Origin: Bradyrhizobium diazoefficiens
Lineage (GTDB): Bacteria > Pseudomonadota > Alphaproteobacteria > Rhizobiales > Xanthobacteraceae
Length of the DNA: 64,000 bases
NCBI RefSeq assembly: GCF_016616425.1
Contig: NZ_CP067101.1
Coordinates: 4,154,001 to 4,218,000 of the forward strand
Reading direction: 5' to 3'
The position numbers and the translations under genes are program-made. The notes under the pieces were generated by a model. It saw only the letters and a list, made by a program, of their open reading frames with translations, was not told the origin of the DNA and searched no databases. Below are positions 36,402 through 47,030 of the stretch, piece after piece (the first letter of the stretch is position 1; each line of letters starts with the position of its first letter).

Positions 36402-37769
36402 TCACACCATCATCATCACAGGGTTTTCGATCAGCTGCTTGAACGCGCCGATCAGCTCGGCACCGAGCGCGCCGTCGATGGCGCGGTGATCGCAGGACAA
36501 GGTCACGCTCATCATGTTCGCGATCTCGATCTTGCCGCCCCGCACGACGGGCCTCTCCTCGCTGGTGCCGACCGCGAGGATCGTGGCGTGCGGCGGGTTG
36601 ATCACGGCCGTGAAGTGGCTGATGCCGTACATGCCGAGGTTGGAGACGGCCGTGGTGCCGCCCTGGTATTCCTCGGGCTTGAGCTTGCGCGAACGGGCGC
36701 GCGCGGCAAAATCCTTCATCTCGTTGGAGATGGTGGAGAGCGTCTTGGTCTCCGCCTTGCGGATGATCGGCGTGATCAGGCCGCCGGGCATCGCCACGGC
36801 GACGCCGACGTCGGAATGGTGGTGCTTGACCATGCCGCTTTCCGTCCAGCTGACGTTGCAGTTCGGGATCTTCTGCAGCGCGACCGCCATGGCCTTGATG
36901 ACGAAGTCGTTGACCGAGATCTTGTAGAGCGGCTTCTTCTCCTTGTCCTTGGGAGCCACCGCGTTGATCTCCTCGCGCGCGGCGAGCAGCTTGCCGATGT
37001 CGCAGTCGATGGTGAGGTAGAAGTGCGGGACGTTCTGGATCGACGCGGTCAGGCGCTGCGCAATGGTGCGGCGCATGCCGTCATGCGGGACGATGTCGTA
37101 GGAGCCGGGCTCGAACAGCGACAGAATCTGCTTGTCCGACATGGTCGGTGCGATCGAGGGCGCACCGGAGGGCGCCGCCGCAGGTGCCTTGAGGCCCTTG
37201 CCGGACTTGGCCTGCTCGACATCGCGCGCGACCACGCGGCCGTGCGGGCCGGTGCCGGTGACCATCGACACGTCGATGCCGGCGTCCTTGGCGAGACGGC
37301 GCGCGAGCGGCGATGAGAACACGCGGCCACCATGGCCATTGCTCTGCGCGGCCGGAGCCGCGGCTTGCGGCGCCGGAGCAGCGGCGGGCGGCGGTGCAGC
37401 CTTGGGTGCGGCCGGCGCCGGCGCGGCAGCGGGAGCCTCAGCGGACTTCTCTGCCGTCTTTTCAGCAGCTTTTGGTGGCGCGGCAGAGGCGCCGGGCTTC
37501 GCGGCGCCAGCGGACTTCACGTCCTCGCCTTCGCCGGCCAGCACCGCGATCACATCGTTGACCGGGACATCCTGCGTGCCCTCGGGCACCAGGATCTTGG
37601 CGATCGTGCCTTCGTCGATGGCCTCGACCTCCATGGTCGCCTTGTCGGTCTCGATCTCGGCGATGACGTCGCCGGATTTGACCTTGTCGCCTTCCTTCTT
37701 CAGCCACTTGGCGAGGTTGCCCTTCTCCATCGTCGGCGAAAGAGCAGGCATCAGGATGTTGATGGGCAT
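36402..37769 (-). CDS. pdhC: Pyruvate dehydrogenase E2 (dihydrolipoamide acetyltransferase)
   Basis: A 455-residue E2. The N-terminal lipoyl domain has its lipoylated Lys in [13 protein letters not shown]. An Ala/Pro-rich linker (residues about 85-135) follows, then the peripheral subunit-binding domain (SSPLARRLAKDAGIDVSMV ... GRVVARDVEQA) and a C-terminal catalytic acyltransferase domain ending LSCDHRAIDGALGAELIGAF with the catalytic DHR motif. It transfers acetyl groups to CoA and forms the core of the complex. It is separated from pdhB by two small genes. Confidence 0.97.
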   Translation of the reverse strand: MPINILMPALSPTMEKGNLAKWLKKEGDKVKSGDVIAEIETDKATMEVEAIDEGTIAKILVPEGTQDVPVNDVIAVLAGEGEDVKSAGAAKPGASAAPPKAAEKTAEKSAEAPAAAPAPAAPKAAPPPAAAPAPQAAAPAAQSNGHGGRVFSSPLARRLAKDAGIDVSMVTGTGPHGRVVARDVEQAKSGKGLKAPAAAPSGAPSIAPTMSDKQILSLFEPGSYDIVPHDGMRRTIAQRLTASIQNVPHFYLTIDCDIGKLLAAREEINAVAPKDKEKKPLYKISVNDFVIKAMAVALQKIPNCNVSWTESGMVKHHHSDVGVAVAMPGGLITPIIRKAETKTLSTISNEMKDFAARARSRKLKPEEYQGGTTAVSNLGMYGISHFTAVINPPHATILAVGTSEERPVVRGGKIEIANMMSVTLSCDHRAIDGALGAELIGAFKQLIENPVMMMV

Positions 37770-37832
37770 GCTGACCTCACGAAGAACTTCTCAAAACGCC
37801 GCCTTCGGAAGCGAAGACGAACAGACCAGGTT

Positions 37833-38285
37833 TTAGTTGCCGATGTCGCCCTGCCACAGGCGCTCATTGGCAGGGATAGAACGCCAATTCTTCATCATCG
37901 CGATGGAGCGGTCGTCGGCAAGGTCGATCCAGGGGATGCCGAACTTGTCAAGGATGTCCTTGGATCCCTCGAAGGTGACGGATTCCCCGATCACCACGAG
38001 CTTGACCTTGAACAGCGCGAGCGCACCGGCACACATCGAGCATGGCGACAGCGTGGTGTACATCACCGTGTCGTGGAACGAGATCACGCCGGCTTCACGC
38101 AGGCAGCTCATCTCGCCGTGCAGGATGACGTTGTTCTCCTGCACACGGTTGTTGTGGCCGCGGGCGATGATCTCATTGCCGCGCGTCAGCACGGCACCGA
38201 TCGGCAGACCGCCTTGCGCGATCGAGGTCTCCGCCTCGCGGATCGCCTCCAGCATGAAATCGAAATGGTGGGATTCCACGGCCAC
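37833..38285 (-). CDS. Cytosine deaminase-like CDA-superfamily enzyme
   Basis: A 150-residue zinc deaminase. Ligands His56 and catalytic Glu58 are in LHGEMSCLREAG, and Cys82 and Cys85 are in TTLSPCSMCAGAL. The combination HGE, TTLSPC.MC.GA, VVIGESVTFEGS and a C-terminal W..DIG resembles fungal cytosine deaminase (yeast Fcy1) more than the bacterial TadA pattern (HAE, PC.MC.GA). Cytosine, 5-methylcytosine or a related amino-heterocycle is a plausible substrate. It lies inside the pdh cluster, between pdhC (63 bp) and the DUF5076 gene (2 bp), so it is probably co-expressed with the complex. Confidence 0.87.
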   Translation of the reverse strand: MAVESHHFDFMLEAIREAETSIAQGGLPIGAVLTRGNEIIARGHNNRVQENNVILHGEMSCLREAGVISFHDTVMYTTLSPCSMCAGALALFKVKLVVIGESVTFEGSKDILDKFGIPWIDLADDRSIAMMKNWRSIPANERLWQGDIGN

Positions 38286-38287
38286 GA

Positions 38288-38590
38288 TCAGTGCCCCTTG
38301 CCGCGCGGCGTCGTGGTGCCGGTGTCGGTGGGACGCTCGATCTCGGCCTGGAACATCTCCAGGATCCGGTTCAGCGCGTCCTCCTCGGTGTATTCACTCT
38401 CGCGCGCATAGGCGCGCGCGGCGTGGCGGGCGAGATCGACGAGCAGCAAGCCCCACATGTCGGGCTCCTCGAAAGCGCGCTGGAACGCCATCGACAGCCC
38501 GCCGTCCAGCACGAACACGCGCAGGATCTCGACCGCGTCTTCGCGGGTCATGACGTCGGGCGGCAATGGCTGCTCCTTCGGGCCCGCCAT
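38288..38590 (-). CDS. DUF5076 domain-containing protein
   Basis: A 100-residue soluble, mostly helical protein: DVMTREDAVEILRVFVLDGG, LSMAFQRAFEEPDMWGLLLVDLARHAARAYA, then an acidic helix (DALNRILEMFQAEIERP). I recognise the DUF5076 pattern, a conserved alphaproteobacterial family of unknown role. It is packed between pdhB (3 bp) and the cytosine deaminase-like gene (2 bp), which implies co-translation with PDH subunits. A link to lipoyl metabolism or complex assembly would be speculation. Confidence 0.8.
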   Translation of the reverse strand: MAGPKEQPLPPDVMTREDAVEILRVFVLDGGLSMAFQRAFEEPDMWGLLLVDLARHAARAYARESEYTEEDALNRILEMFQAEIERPTDTGTTTPRGKGH

Positions 38591-38593
38591 GGT

Positions 38594-39985
<1,392 letters not shown>

Positions 39986-40014
39986 ATCGACTCCAAAAGA
40001 AAGCTTGCGCGCGT

Positions 40015-41037
40015 TCAGCGGTAAACATCGGTCCAGAGCTCGGCGGCATCCGGCTCGGGATCGTGCTGGGCGAAATCGGCGGACGCGTTGACGATATCGC
40101 GCACCTCGGCGTCGATCGCCTTCAGATCCTGCTCGCTGACCTTGGCCGCCAACAGACGGTTGCGCACCTGCTCGATCGGGTCCTGGTCGTGGCGGACCTT
40201 CTCGACCTCCTCTCGCGTGCGATATTTTGCAGGGTCGGACATCGAGTGGCCGCGATAGCGGTAGGTCTGCATCTCCAGGATGTAGGGGCCCTTGCCGGCG
40301 CGGCACCAGGCGGCGGCTTCGTCGCCGGCAGCCTTCACGGCCCGAACGTCCATGCCGTCGACCTGCTTGCCAGGGATGTTGAAGGACGCGCCGCGCTTGG
40401 AGAAATCCTGCTGCGCCGAGGCGCGCGAGACCGAGGTGCCCATGGCGTAGCGGTTGTTCTCGATGACGTAGATCACCGGCAGCTTCCAGAGCTCCGCCAT
40501 GTTGAAGCTCTCATAGACCTGGCCCTGGTTGGCCGCGCCGTCGCCGAAATAGGTGACGCTGACATTGTCATTGCCGCGATAGCGATTGGCGAAGGCGAGG
40601 CCGGTGCCGAGCGAGACCTGGGCGCCGACGATGCCGTGGCCGCCGTAAAAATGCCTCTCCTTGCTGAACATGTGCATGGAGCCGCCCTTGCCCTTGGAAT
40701 AACCGCCGCGGCGGCCCGTGAGCTCGGCCATGACGCCCTTGGCGTCCATGCCGGTGGCGAGCATGTGGCCGTGATCGCGATAGCCGGTGATGACCTGATC
40801 GCCCTGCTTCAGGGCCATCTGCATGCCGACCACCACGGCCTCCTGGCCGATATAGAGGTGGCAGAAGCCGCCGATCGCGCCCATGCCGTAGAGCTGGCCG
40901 GCCTTTTCCTCAAACCGCCGGATCAGGAGCATGTCGCGGAGCGCCTTGAGCTCCTGCTCCCTGGTGAATTCCGGGGGCGAACCGCCGTCGGTCTTGTCCT
41001 GTGGAGTGCTTGCGGCGGCTTTCTTGGGTGCGGCCAT
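40015..41037 (-). CDS. pdhA: Pyruvate dehydrogenase E1 alpha subunit
   Basis: A 340-residue TPP-dependent E1 alpha that decarboxylates pyruvate with PdhB. The TPP motif is [17 protein letters not shown]...ENN, the phosphorylation-loop region is [20 protein letters not shown], and [22 protein letters not shown] is typical. The N-terminus is Ala/Lys-rich. It is first in pdhA-pdhB-DUF5076-deaminase-pdhC-lpd. The 366-bp region upstream should hold the promoter. Confidence 0.97.
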   Translation of the reverse strand: MAAPKKAAASTPQDKTDGGSPPEFTREQELKALRDMLLIRRFEEKAGQLYGMGAIGGFCHLYIGQEAVVVGMQMALKQGDQVITGYRDHGHMLATGMDAKGVMAELTGRRGGYSKGKGGSMHMFSKERHFYGGHGIVGAQVSLGTGLAFANRYRGNDNVSVTYFGDGAANQGQVYESFNMAELWKLPVIYVIENNRYAMGTSVSRASAQQDFSKRGASFNIPGKQVDGMDVRAVKAAGDEAAAWCRAGKGPYILEMQTYRYRGHSMSDPAKYRTREEVEKVRHDQDPIEQVRNRLLAAKVSEQDLKAIDAEVRDIVNASADFAQHDPEPDAAELWTDVYR

Positions 41038-41403
41038 GGGAATTCCGGGTCAGAGAAAACTTCAGCCCTCTCTAACCCAAGTCAAACGCCGTTGGAAAGC
41101 ACCGCGGCGGCATGGCACGCCATTCATTATGCCGCACTGCAACGTGATCGCAATATTGGAAAATCTTTGGCGCCGATCAGGCAACAAATCGATGCACCGC
41201 CGCCGCACCCGCAGATTCGTGAGCGCGTCAAGAAGCAGCACGTCAAGAAGCGTCGAGCGGAATGGGCGACGCCGAAACGACGCCGCCCTCTCCGCCTGCC
41301 CGATTAGAAGAAGCCGAGCTTCTCGGGCTTTAGCTGACCAGGAGATGCACGGTGGTCGGAATCCGGCGGCTTTCGCTGTCGGTTTCAAACGCTGCGGAAA
41401 ACG
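41038..41403. other. Gene-free region (366 bp) upstream of pdhA
   Basis: It lies between the ftsB stop and the pdhA start, both on the minus strand. A 108-codon frame on the minus strand (41062-41388) has an improbable Arg-rich translation and no ribosome site, so it is not accepted. A promoter for the pdh operon is expected here. No clear palindrome or riboswitch was recognised. Confidence 0.5.
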
Positions 41404-41721
41404 CTAATGCGCCGGGATCATCCGAACGAGATCGCGCGGATTGACGTAGTCGAGCTGGAAGCGCACCCGCTCGTCCAGCATGTCGGGGTCGATCCGCTCC
41501 GACCGCAGCAGCGACACCCGCTGCTCGCTCCTGGCGCGCTCACGCTTGAGCTGGGCCAGTTCGCTGGTCAGCGCGATGATCTCCTGGTCCAGCTCCTGGC
41601 GGGCATTGAGGCCGTATTTGCCGGTATAGGCGTTGACGCCGAAATAGCCGACGATGGCGGCCGCCATCGCGTAGAGGGCGAGTCCGGTCAGGATCGATTT
41701 CAGGCGCGCGCGGGAGACCAT
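41404..41721 (-). CDS. ftsB: Septum formation initiator, FtsB/DivIC family
   Basis: A 105-residue bitopic division protein: a short cytoplasmic N-terminus, one membrane helix at about residues 10-30 (LTGLALYAMAAAIVGYFGV), then a coiled coil (LDQEIIALTSELAQLKRERARSEQRVSLL) and a C-terminal LDERVRFQLDYV motif typical of DivIC/FtsB. It stabilises the FtsQ-FtsL-FtsB sub-complex. ATG 41721 is preferred over a GTG at 41769. It sits between eno and pdhA, as in many Alphaproteobacteria, but with two extra oxidoreductase genes toward eno. Confidence 0.9.
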   Translation of the reverse strand: MVSRARLKSILTGLALYAMAAAIVGYFGVNAYTGKYGLNARQELDQEIIALTSELAQLKRERARSEQRVSLLRSERIDPDMLDERVRFQLDYVNPRDLVRMIPAH

Positions 41722-41776
41722 CCCGGCAAGATGGGACAGGTTGGTTAAGGGAGTGCTAACCAGCCCCACCGCCAGT

Positions 41777-41863
41777 CGTCATGCCCGGATTTGTCCCGGG
41801 CGTCCACGTCCTTCGTCGCCGCAAGCAAGAACGTGGATGGCCGGGACAGGCCCGGCCATGACG
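41777..41863. repeat. 87-bp intergenic palindromic repeat (CGTCATGCCCGG type)
   Basis: Bounded by CGTCATGCCCGG and GGCCATGACG, with inner pairs TGTCCCGGGC/GGCCGGGACA and CCACGT/ACGTGG. It ends 19 bp before the stop codon position of the minus-strand flavin reductase gene. It differs in sequence from the elements beside lpd but has the same length and the same CGTCAT...ATGACG ends. Confidence 0.75.
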
Positions 41864-41882
41864 GAGAGTATTGAGAGAAATC

Positions 41883-42434
41883 TCAGCCGTGGTGCTTCCC
41901 GACGTGGGCGGCGAAGGCGTCGAGATAGGCCTGGAGCACAGGCTTCAGCGACTCCTTGACCAGATTGCCCTCGGCATCGAAGGCGTCGCCGACCGCATTC
42001 AGATAGGTCTCCGGCTGCTGCATGATCGGGCCGCTAATGCCAGGCAGGATAGTCTGCAAATGCTTGGCCGCGCTGACCCCGCCGAGCGGGCCCGGGGAAT
42101 TGGAAATGATGCCGACCGGCTTGCCGTTGAAAGAGCTCTTGCCATAGGGCCGCGAGGCGACGTCGATGGCATTCTTCAGCGCGCCCGGGATCGAGCGGTT
42201 GTATTCGGGCGTGACGAACAGGACGCCGTCCGACTTCTGAAGCTTCTCGCGGAACGCCAGCCAGTCCGCGGGTGGGGCACCCTCGAGGTCCTGGTTGAAA
42301 AAGGAAATGCCCGCCGGCGTAACGACCTCGAGCTTGAGCGAGGCCGGCGCGAGCTTGGCGAGCGCATTGGCGATCTTGAGCGAAAAGCCGTCCTTGCGCA
42401 GGCTGCCGGCGATCGTGACGATGTTGTAGGCCAT
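41883..42434 (-). CDS. NADPH-dependent FMN reductase / quinone reductase
   Basis: A 183-residue flavodoxin-fold protein. The FMN phosphate loop is IAGSLRKDGFSLKIANAL and the second FMN contact is VTPEYNRSIPGALKNAIDVAS, followed by FNGKPVGIISNSPG. This is the ChrR/YieF/azoreductase-like family, which reduces quinones, chromate or azo compounds via FMN. Start 42434 is supported by AAGGA 7 bp upstream. An in-frame start at 42476 is less likely. It lies next to another stress-type quinone reductase. Confidence 0.9.
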   Translation of the reverse strand: MAYNIVTIAGSLRKDGFSLKIANALAKLAPASLKLEVVTPAGISFFNQDLEGAPPADWLAFREKLQKSDGVLFVTPEYNRSIPGALKNAIDVASRPYGKSSFNGKPVGIISNSPGPLGGVSAAKHLQTILPGISGPIMQQPETYLNAVGDAFDAEGNLVKESLKPVLQAYLDAFAAHVGKHHG

Positions 42435-42630
42435 GGATTGTCCTTGAGGGCTTGAGCGGGAGTGCCGTGGCGGCACTTAATCCATCCACGCCGATGGATG
42501 CAAGTGCATGAACCGGCTCGATTTGGAAACGCTGCGTTTCTCGAACGTGGACCTGTTGCGCGCGCTATCCGGGTCGCGCCACAAGAGAAAGCAGTCCCGG
42601 ATGATGCTGGCGCTCCATCCGGCTACGATC

Positions 42631-42660
42631 AAAAACAATCGGGCCGCCAAGTGGCGGCCC
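42631..42660 (-). terminator. Rho-independent terminator of the quinone oxidoreductase-like gene
   Basis: On the minus strand the perfect stem GGGCCGCC/GGCGGCCC with a 4-nt loop (42641-42660) is followed by GATTGTTTTTGATC. It lies 63 bp after the stop codon at 42723. The GC-rich stem plus U-run makes it the clearest intrinsic terminator of the window. Confidence 0.82.
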
Positions 42661-42722
42661 GCTGCTTCGTGCAAACCAGAAGGCAAGACCTTCTTTCGAG
42701 GACGTGCCGTCGCAGATCACGA

Positions 42723-43856
42723 TTATTTATTTGGGTTGATGAGGAATTTTTCGCCGGTCGCCCGTTTGGCGTATACGGCAATGTTGGCCGGATCGAGTGC
42801 CTCGGTCAGCGACACCACCTTGGTGTAGTGACTGGCGAAGGTGGTCTTGAGCTCGGAGGCGACGCGCTGGCGCAGGCGACCGATCTCGGCCGGGCCGATC
42901 TTCTGGAGGAACGGCGTCAGCAGCCAGCCACCGACGCCCCAGCTCAAGCCGAACGCGCGGTTCAGCTCGGTCGGGCGCGTGTCGAGGCTGCCATAAATGT
43001 AGACCTGCTTGTAGACGTTGGAGCCGTAGCGGCTGTATTCCTTCGCAGTCTTGTTGGCCGCAACTTCCATGGCGGTCAGAATCTGGCTCGCGAGCTTGCC
43101 GCCACCGATGGCGTCGAAGGCGATCGTTGCGCCGGTCTCGACCAGCGCGTTGGTCAGGTCGTCCATGAAGCTCGGCGCGCTGGAATCCACGACGTGCCTG
43201 GCGCCGATCTTGTGCAGGATGTCGGCCTGCTCCTTGCTGCGCACGATGTTGACGAGGCCGATGCCGTCCTTGATGCAGATCTTGTTGAGCATCTGGCCGA
43301 GATTGGAAGCGGCCGCCGTGTGCACGAGCGCCTTGTGGTTCTCGCGCCGCATCGTCTCGGTCATGCCGAGCGCGGTCAGCGGGTTGACGAACCAGGACGC
43401 ACCGTCGGCGGCCGTGGTACCCGCCGGCAGCTCCATGACGTCGCGGACCTTCAGCACGCGGTACTGCGTGTACATCGCACCGCCGATCATCGAGACCGTC
43501 TTGCCCATCAACGCCTTCGCAGCGTCCGACGATCCGGTCCGGATCACCGTGCCGGCGCCCTCGTTGCCGACCGGCAGCGACTGATCCAACCGCGCCGCCA
43601 TCGTCCGCATCGCGGCCTCCGGCATTGTCGCGGTGATGACCGGCATCTCCTTGGTGCCGGAGGCCTTGGCGGCCGACATGTCGGCCGGCCCGATCAGGAG
43701 CCCGAGGTCCGACGGATTGATCGGTGTCGCCTCGACGCGAACCACGACTTCGTCGTCGGCCGGCTCCGGCGTCGGGACATTCACGAGTGACAATTCCAGC
43801 TCGCCGCTCTTCTTCAGCAGCGAACGCAGTTGCAGTCCGGACTTGCCGTCGCTCAT
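42723..43856 (-). CDS. Zinc-independent alcohol dehydrogenase/quinone oxidoreductase (MDR family)
   Basis: A 377-residue medium-chain dehydrogenase. The GroES-like N-terminal half includes EVVVRVEATPINPSDLGLL and LPVGNEGAGTVI. The nucleotide-binding half has ALVHTAAASNLGQMLNKIC in place of the usual GGVG..AIQ loop, then DAIGGGKLASQIL. Structural and catalytic Zn ligands typical of alcohol dehydrogenase are not seen, so an NADPH:quinone/enoyl reductase-like role is more likely. Start 43856 has GGGAGGA upstream. The frame continues to 44024 but overlaps eno. It lies 32 bp after the eno stop, so read-through from eno is plausible. Confidence 0.88.
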   Translation of the reverse strand: MSDGKSGLQLRSLLKKSGELELSLVNVPTPEPADDEVVVRVEATPINPSDLGLLIGPADMSAAKASGTKEMPVITATMPEAAMRTMAARLDQSLPVGNEGAGTVIRTGSSDAAKALMGKTVSMIGGAMYTQYRVLKVRDVMELPAGTTAADGASWFVNPLTALGMTETMRRENHKALVHTAAASNLGQMLNKICIKDGIGLVNIVRSKEQADILHKIGARHVVDSSAPSFMDDLTNALVETGATIAFDAIGGGKLASQILTAMEVAANKTAKEYSRYGSNVYKQVYIYGSLDTRPTELNRAFGLSWGVGGWLLTPFLQKIGPAEIGRLRQRVASELKTTFASHYTKVVSLTEALDPANIAVYAKRATGEKFLINPNK

Positions 43857-43888
43857 GTCGATCCTCCCTGTCCTGTCAAAGCGCTGGC

Positions 43889-45190
<1,302 letters not shown>

Positions 45191-45346
45191 TTAGAGCTGA
45201 TCGGTGCCGCGGGTCTTACACGGGCCGCAAGCAAATGTGAACGCTTGGACGTGCCGCTTTGCCTGACGCCTGAAGCGCCTCGCATTATGCTCGGCGGCGT
45301 CCGGTCCGCGCGTCCAACCTCAATCTGAAGCAGTCGGGGTAACGCC

Positions 45347-46324
45347 ATGAATCGCCGCCAATTTCTCCTCTCGAGTACCGCGTTGTTGGCCGCCCGCCCA
45401 AGTTTTGCGCAGGAAGCCCCGTTCCGGACAAAATACTTCCCGATCAGCCCAGGTATCGGCCTGCACGATCTTGCGCCCGCGTCCGACGGCAGGGTGTGGT
45501 TCACCGCGCAGGGCAAGGGCCTGCTCGGCAGGCTCGATCCCCGGGATGGCACTTTCAAGACGGTCAGCCTCGGCCAGGGCGCTGCTCCCCACGGCGTGAC
45601 GATCGGCCCCGACGGCGCGCCATGGATCACGGAGGGCGGCCAGAACGCGATCGCGCGGGTCGATCCTGACGACCTCAAGGTCACGCTGTTCCGCCTGCCG
45701 GAAAAGTTTGCCTCCGCTAATCTCAACACCGGCGTGTTCGACAAGGCCGGGACCTATTGGTTCACGGGTCAGTCCGGCTTCTACGGGCGGCTGGAGCCGA
45801 AGACCGCCAATATGGCGGTCTTCAAGGCGCCGAAAGGCGTCGGCCCCTACGGCATCACGGTGACGCCCAAGGGCGATGTCTGGTACGCCTCGCTCGCCGG
45901 CAGCTATATCGCCAAGATCGATCTGGCGACCGGCAGCGCGAACGTGGTCGAGCCGCCGACGCCGGGCGTGGGCTGCCGGCGCGTCTGGTCGGATTCGAAA
46001 GGCCGGATCTGGGTCAGCGAATGGAACAGCGGCCACGTCTCGGTGCACGATCCCGCCAACGGCTCCTGGAAGACCTGGAAGCTGCCGGGCGACCGCCCCC
46101 GCGCCTATGCCGTCTATGTCGATGACAAGGAAAAGGTCTGGCTGAGCGACTTCTCCGCCAACGCGATTGTCCGCTTCGATCCCGTCACCGAAAAATTCAA
46201 CGTGTTCGCCAGCGACAAGGCCAACGCCAATGTACGTCAGCTCGACGGCAGGCCCGGCGAGCTCTGGGGCTGCGAGTCCGGCAACGATCGGATCGTGCTG
46301 ATCCAGACGACCGCGGCCGGTTGA
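45347..46324 (+). CDS. Tat-exported beta-propeller protein, virginiamycin B lyase-like
   Basis: A 325-residue protein with a twin-arginine leader (MNRRQFLLSSTALLAARPSF, then AQ), so it is a predicted client of TatABC. The mature part is a repeated-blade propeller with recurring D(G/A)xxWxT and xxIxRxDP units (DGRVWFTAQGKGLLGRLDP, GAPWITEGGQNAIARVDP, GRIWVSEWNSGHVSVHDP, KVWLSDFSANAIVRFDP). This resembles streptogramin lyase Vgb. The catalytic residues cannot be confirmed by eye, and many such proteins are not lyases. It is divergent from eno and followed by palindromes before queF. Confidence 0.85.
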   Translation: MNRRQFLLSSTALLAARPSFAQEAPFRTKYFPISPGIGLHDLAPASDGRVWFTAQGKGLLGRLDPRDGTFKTVSLGQGAAPHGVTIGPDGAPWITEGGQNAIARVDPDDLKVTLFRLPEKFASANLNTGVFDKAGTYWFTGQSGFYGRLEPKTANMAVFKAPKGVGPYGITVTPKGDVWYASLAGSYIAKIDLATGSANVVEPPTPGVGCRRVWSDSKGRIWVSEWNSGHVSVHDPANGSWKTWKLPGDRPRAYAVYVDDKEKVWLSDFSANAIVRFDPVTEKFNVFASDKANANVRQLDGRPGELWGCESGNDRIVLIQTTAAG

Positions 46325-46359
46325 CGGCAGCGGCATTTGCGTCCATCCCGGCATCCTCT

Positions 46360-46439
46360 GGAGCGCGATCTAATCGCGCTCCAGGTTTTAGTTGGGCATG
46401 ATCTTTCGGAAAACCGGTGCCCACTTTTCCGGATCATGC
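46360..46439. repeat. Two palindromes upstream of queF (rhizobial palindromic element)
   Basis: The first is GGAGCGCGAT/ATCGCGCTCC around CTA (46360-46382, perfect). The second, at 46396-46439, pairs GCATGATCTTTCGGAAAA with TTTTCCGGATCATGC around CCGGTGCCCAC. I recall this exact pair as a frequent rhizobial intergenic element. It lies 36 bp after the propeller gene stop and ends 17 bp before the queF ATG, so it is in the queF leader or promoter. Confidence 0.85.
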
Positions 46440-46456
46440 TCGAAAGGATGCAAGCG

Positions 46457-46909
46457 ATGGCGAAAAAATCCCTTCAGCTCGGCCGTGCGGTCGAGTGGCC
46501 GCACACCCCGGAAGACGCCCAGCTCGACCGCGTGCCCAATCCGCAAAGGGGCACCGACTATCTGGTGCGCTTCACCGTGCCGGAATTCACTTCGCTCTGC
46601 CCGGTCACGGCCCAGCCGGATTTCGCGCATCTGATGATCGACTATGCGCCGGGGCCATGGCTGCTGGAGTCGAAATCGCTCAAGCTCTACATCGCGAGCT
46701 TCCGCAATCACGGTGCCTTCCACGAGGATTGCACCGTCATGATCGGCAAGCGCATCGCCTCGGAGATCAAGCCGAAATGGCTGCGCATCGGCGCCTACTG
46801 GTATCCGCGCGGCGGCATCCCGATCGACGTGTTCTGGCAGACCGGCCGCGTGCCGAAAGGCCTGTGGGTGCCCGAGCAAGGCGTCGCGCCCTATCGCGGG
46901 CGGGGGTAA
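46457..46909 (+). CDS. queF: NADPH-dependent 7-cyano-7-deazaguanine reductase
   Basis: A 150-residue single-domain QueF that reduces preQ0 to preQ1 in queuosine synthesis. The catalytic Cys48 is in [13 protein letters not shown] and Asp55 in the same block. [21 protein letters not shown] is the QueF signature. Start 46457 ([10 protein letters not shown]) is chosen because upstream in-frame codons would translate the palindromic repeat. queC, queD and queE are not in the window. Confidence 0.96.
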   Translation: MAKKSLQLGRAVEWPHTPEDAQLDRVPNPQRGTDYLVRFTVPEFTSLCPVTAQPDFAHLMIDYAPGPWLLESKSLKLYIASFRNHGAFHEDCTVMIGKRIASEIKPKWLRIGAYWYPRGGIPIDVFWQTGRVPKGLWVPEQGVAPYRGRG

Positions 46910-47030
46910 TCCCTCTGAGACGCTTCGTACCGGACCAAAGGCGGGCCCATGCCCCGTCCGGCGGTCTCATCGCGCTCTGATTGCCTCGTCGCAGTCATGC
47001 GACACGCGGATGGACGGAAAGCCCGCGAGA

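Noticed and set aside
41062..41388. 108-codon minus-strand frame upstream of pdhA
   Set aside because: Arg-rich, no recognisable domain, no ribosome site, and it would occupy the expected pdhA promoter region.
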